64,000 nucleotides of DNA. It comes from Clostridia bacterium (GTDB taxonomy: Bacteria; Bacillota; Clostridia; UBA1381; UBA9506). Of this stretch, positions 62,100 to 64,000 are shown piece by piece. Made by a program: the position numbers and the translations under genes. The stretch is taken from contig JAFYVH010000001.1 in NCBI GenBank assembly GCA_017549205.1, forward strand, positions 1-64,000, given 5' to 3'. The notes under the pieces are model-generated. The model did not search any database. It was not told where the DNA came from and saw nothing but the letters and a program-made list of their open reading frames with translations. Positions within the stretch are counted from its first letter, which is position 1. Each line of letters opens with the position of its first letter.

Positions 62100-62591
62100 A
62101 TGGCGATGAATATTGTGCTGGTAGAACCGGAAATTCCGCAAAATACCGGCAACATTGCGCGAACCTGCAGAGCCACCGGCAGTGTGCTTCACATTGTAAA
62201 GCCCATGGGCTTTACAATAGATGATAAGAAGTTAAAACGAGCCGGATTAGATTATTGGCACGAATTAGACATTCGATATTATGAAAATTTAGAAGATTTC
62301 TTTGAAAAGTGTAAGGGCAATTTTTATTTTTGCTCCACAAAAGCTAAAATACGACATTCGGATGCTAACTATAAGGATGGTGACTATCTTGTTTTTGGCA
62401 AAGAAACAAAGGGTCTGCCTGAAGACCTTTTACATGCAAGATATGATGAATGTGTGCGTATTCCCATGTTGCCTGATATCCGGTCTTTAAATTTATCCAA
62501 TGCGGTGGCCATTGTTTTGTATGAAGCTTTGCGCCAACAAAATTTTGGCAATTTAGAAACACAAGGTCATTTAACACAATATGATGATTGA
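62100..62591 (+). CDS. trmL: tRNA (cytidine(34)-2'-O)-methyltransferase TrmL
   Basis: 163 residues. SPOUT/SpoU motifs: MNIVLVEPEIPQNTGNIARTCRATGS (motif 1), VFGKETKGLPEDLL (motif 2), IPMLPDIRSLNLSNAVAIVLYEALRQ (motif 3). The short length without N-terminal RNA-binding domain is TrmL-like. Two bases after the aminotransferase stop. Confidence 0.94.
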   Translation: MAMNIVLVEPEIPQNTGNIARTCRATGSVLHIVKPMGFTIDDKKLKRAGLDYWHELDIRYYENLEDFFEKCKGNFYFCSTKAKIRHSDANYKDGDYLVFGKETKGLPEDLLHARYDECVRIPMLPDIRSLNLSNAVAIVLYEALRQQNFGNLETQGHLTQYDD

Positions 62592-62606
62592 ACAGGAGTG
62601 ACGCAA

Positions 62607-62828
62607 ATGGCTGAGAAAAAAAGCTTTGAAAAAACCATGGAAGAGCTTGAAGAAATTGTGAAAGCTTTAGAAGCGGGACAAATTGAATTGGACCAGGCAC
62701 TCTTGCTTTTTGAAAAGGGCATTAAGCTTTCAAAAGCGTGTCAAAAGCTATTAGACCAAGCAGAACAAAAGGTTGTTCGCTTAACAAAAACAGAAGAGGG
62801 AAACTTAGAAGAAGAATCTTTTGCCTGA
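62607..62828 (+). CDS. xseB: Exodeoxyribonuclease VII small subunit
   Basis: 73 residues from the ATG at 62607 (CAGGAG 8 bases upstream; GTG three codons earlier overlaps it). KSFEKTMEELEEIVKALEAGQIELDQALLLFEKGIKLSKACQKLLDQAEQKV is the complete XseB signature. Its partner xseA is not adjacent, unlike the usual xseA-xseB-ispA order. Confidence 0.96.
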   Translation: MAEKKSFEKTMEELEEIVKALEAGQIELDQALLLFEKGIKLSKACQKLLDQAEQKVVRLTKTEEGNLEEESFA

Positions 62829-62877
62829 AAAATAAACGGAAAATGCAATCGGATATTTTTCCGACAAGGAGGAAATT

Positions 62878-63756
62878 ATGGATTTTTTAGCGGAATTTGA
62901 AGCGAAAATTAATTTAGCCAACCAGTTTTTGCAAAAGTTTTTTTTGAAAAAAGAAAATCATCAGATGTCAGTTTATGACGCAATGGAATACAGTCTGTTT
63001 TCCGGTGGCAAACGGATTCGTCCGGTTTTGTGCATGGCCTGTGCAGAAATGTTTGGAAATGCAGAGGATGCCATGCCCTTTGCTTGCGCCATAGAAATGA
63101 TACATACCTATTCTTTAATTCACGATGACCTGCCCTGCATGGATGACGATGATTTAAGAAGAGGTAAACCCACAAATCATATTGTTTTTGGTGAAGCGAT
63201 GGCTGTTTTATCCGGTGATGCCTTGCTCAATCTTGCTTTTGAAACGGTGCTGAATCATTCTAAAGCAGCGCCGCAGTTAGTGCTTGAGGGTTTAAAAATT
63301 ATGGCTGAGTCCTCTGGTACGGAGGGTATGATTGGTGGTCAGGTTATCGACTTGGAATCAGAAGGTAAACAGACTGATTCTGTAACGCTGATGGCTATGC
63401 ATGTTCATAAAACAGGCGCACTCATGATGGCAGCGGCCAAAACCGGTGCGCTTATGGGTGGCGGCAGCAAAGAAGATGTTTTGAACATGGAAAAATTTGC
63501 CCGCTACTTAGGTGTTGCATTTCAGATAAAAGATGATATTTTAGATGTTGAAAGTTCTGCTGAAATTTTAGGAAAACCCATTGGTAGTGACAAAAACAAT
63601 GAAAAAACAACTTTTGTCACTTTGTATGGCATTGAACAATCCCGAAAAATGCTGGAAGATTACACGCAAAATGCCATTGATACTTTGGCTGAATATGGTG
63701 AGCGTGCAGCATTTTTAAAGGAATTGGCTCTGTTTTTGTTGCAAAGAGACAGATAA
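62878..63756 (+). CDS. ispA: Farnesyl diphosphate synthase / polyprenyl synthase
   Basis: 292 residues. First Asp-rich motif HDDLPCMDDDDLRRGKP, second DDILD in FQIKDDILDVESS; also SGGKRIRPVLCMACAEMFG and GGQVIDLESEGK. Condenses IPP with DMAPP/GPP to farnesyl diphosphate. AAGGAGG upstream. Same operon as xseB. Confidence 0.95.
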   Translation: MDFLAEFEAKINLANQFLQKFFLKKENHQMSVYDAMEYSLFSGGKRIRPVLCMACAEMFGNAEDAMPFACAIEMIHTYSLIHDDLPCMDDDDLRRGKPTNHIVFGEAMAVLSGDALLNLAFETVLNHSKAAPQLVLEGLKIMAESSGTEGMIGGQVIDLESEGKQTDSVTLMAMHVHKTGALMMAAAKTGALMGGGSKEDVLNMEKFARYLGVAFQIKDDILDVESSAEILGKPIGSDKNNEKTTFVTLYGIEQSRKMLEDYTQNAIDTLAEYGERAAFLKELALFLLQRDR

Positions 63757-63792
63757 AGAGTGCATAAATAAAATAACAAATGCGGTGATTTT

Positions 63793-64000
63793 TTGAATAT
63801 AATAAGAACGCTATGCTCTAATAAAATATTGGTGGCAGCAGTTTTAGGCTGGTTTATTGCTCAGGCGCTTAAAGTCATTTTTGTTTTGATTAAAGATAAA
63901 CACTTTGACATACGCCGTATGATTGGTTCAGGTGGTATGCCCAGCTCTCACTCTGCCTTTGTTATGGCAATGACAACAGCAACGGCCTATGAGTGCGGCA
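63793..64000 (+). CDS. Divergent PAP2 family protein (DUF212/YuiD), cut by window edge
   Basis: A TTG at 63793 opens a frame of 69 residues to the edge: MNIIRTLCSNKILVAAVLGW, then FIAQALKVIFVLIKDKHFDIRRMIGSGGMPSSHSAFVMAM. The GGMPSSHSA motif is the diagnostic acid-phosphatase-like signature of DUF212. Membrane protein, often beside ispA-dxs. Start ribosome site is weak (GGTGA). Confidence 0.88.
   Translation, partial: MNIIRTLCSNKILVAAVLGWFIAQALKVIFVLIKDKHFDIRRMIGSGGMPSSHSAFVMAMTTATAYECG

Noticed and set aside
1-64000. CRISPR array, tRNA or rRNA genes
   Set aside because: No repeat-spacer pattern was found and no cloverleaf or rRNA segment was recognised by eye; a covariance search would be needed to exclude a tRNA fully.

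Overview
The window joins two unlike pieces of DNA at about position 23,280. Positions 1 to ~23,280 are the right-hand part of a prophage, with nearly every gene on the minus strand. Positions ~23,290 to 64,000 are ordinary chromosome of a low-to-mid GC member of the Bacillota, most likely an anaerobic, gut-type member of the Clostridia. The evidence for the host is the gene order and content: dgt-dnaG-rpoD, gdpP-rplI-dnaB-tilS-hpt-ftsH, yloU-fakA-recG, an NfnAB-type bifurcating transhydrogenase, and a MetY-type sulfhydrylase. I cannot name a genus from the sequence alone.

Prophage, read leftward from 23,081. A short early region (about 23.1-17 kb) holds an IS30-type helix-turn-helix protein, a PAPS-reductase-like protein, a zinc-ribbon/SANT-like protein, a DUF6273-like protein, several small proteins, a membrane-anchored lytic transglycosylase, an ASCH-like protein and an HUH rolling-circle Rep-like protein. 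An ArpU/DUF1492-type late activator and an HNH nuclease lead into a canonical HK97-fold, long-tailed late operon: TerS, TerL, portal, protease, major capsid, connector, closure, tail terminator, tail tube, tail chaperone with a -1 frameshift, tape measure, Dit, Tal, a large tail protein, small proteins, and a BppU-like baseplate/fibre protein that runs off the left edge. No integrase, repressor, endolysin, helicase, primase or recombinase is seen; integration and lysis genes presumably lie left of the window.

The most unusual features are in the prophage: (1) an HUH Rep as the only recognisable replication protein, with a palindrome just upstream; (2) an opposing small RNA of ~65 nt with a near-perfect promoter and terminator; (3) a five-block, ~105-bp intergenic element present both upstream of the Rep gene and at the right end; (4) a tape measure with 22 consecutive 11-residue repeats; (5) a tail protein with a metzincin-like domain whose three zinc-binding histidines are all replaced; (6) a clear programmed frameshift in the tail chaperone.

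Chromosome, rightward unless stated. typA and nfnAB; dgt, dnaG and rpoD; a DUF2232 membrane protein, gdpP, rplI, dnaB, tilS, hpt and ftsH (replication, c-di-AMP turnover, tRNA-Ile modification, purine salvage, membrane proteolysis). After a degenerate intergenic repeat come a CdaR/PucR-type regulator and ftsE-ftsX, then rpsB-tsf. A leftward block follows: coaD operon (rsmD, coaD, coiled-coil protein) and yloU-fakA-recG. The last part is rightward: a YitT-family protein, yhaO-yhaN-like SbcCD relatives, metY, lon-engB, an Lrp-type regulator with an aminotransferase, trmL, xseB, ispA, and the start of a DUF212 gene cut by the right edge.
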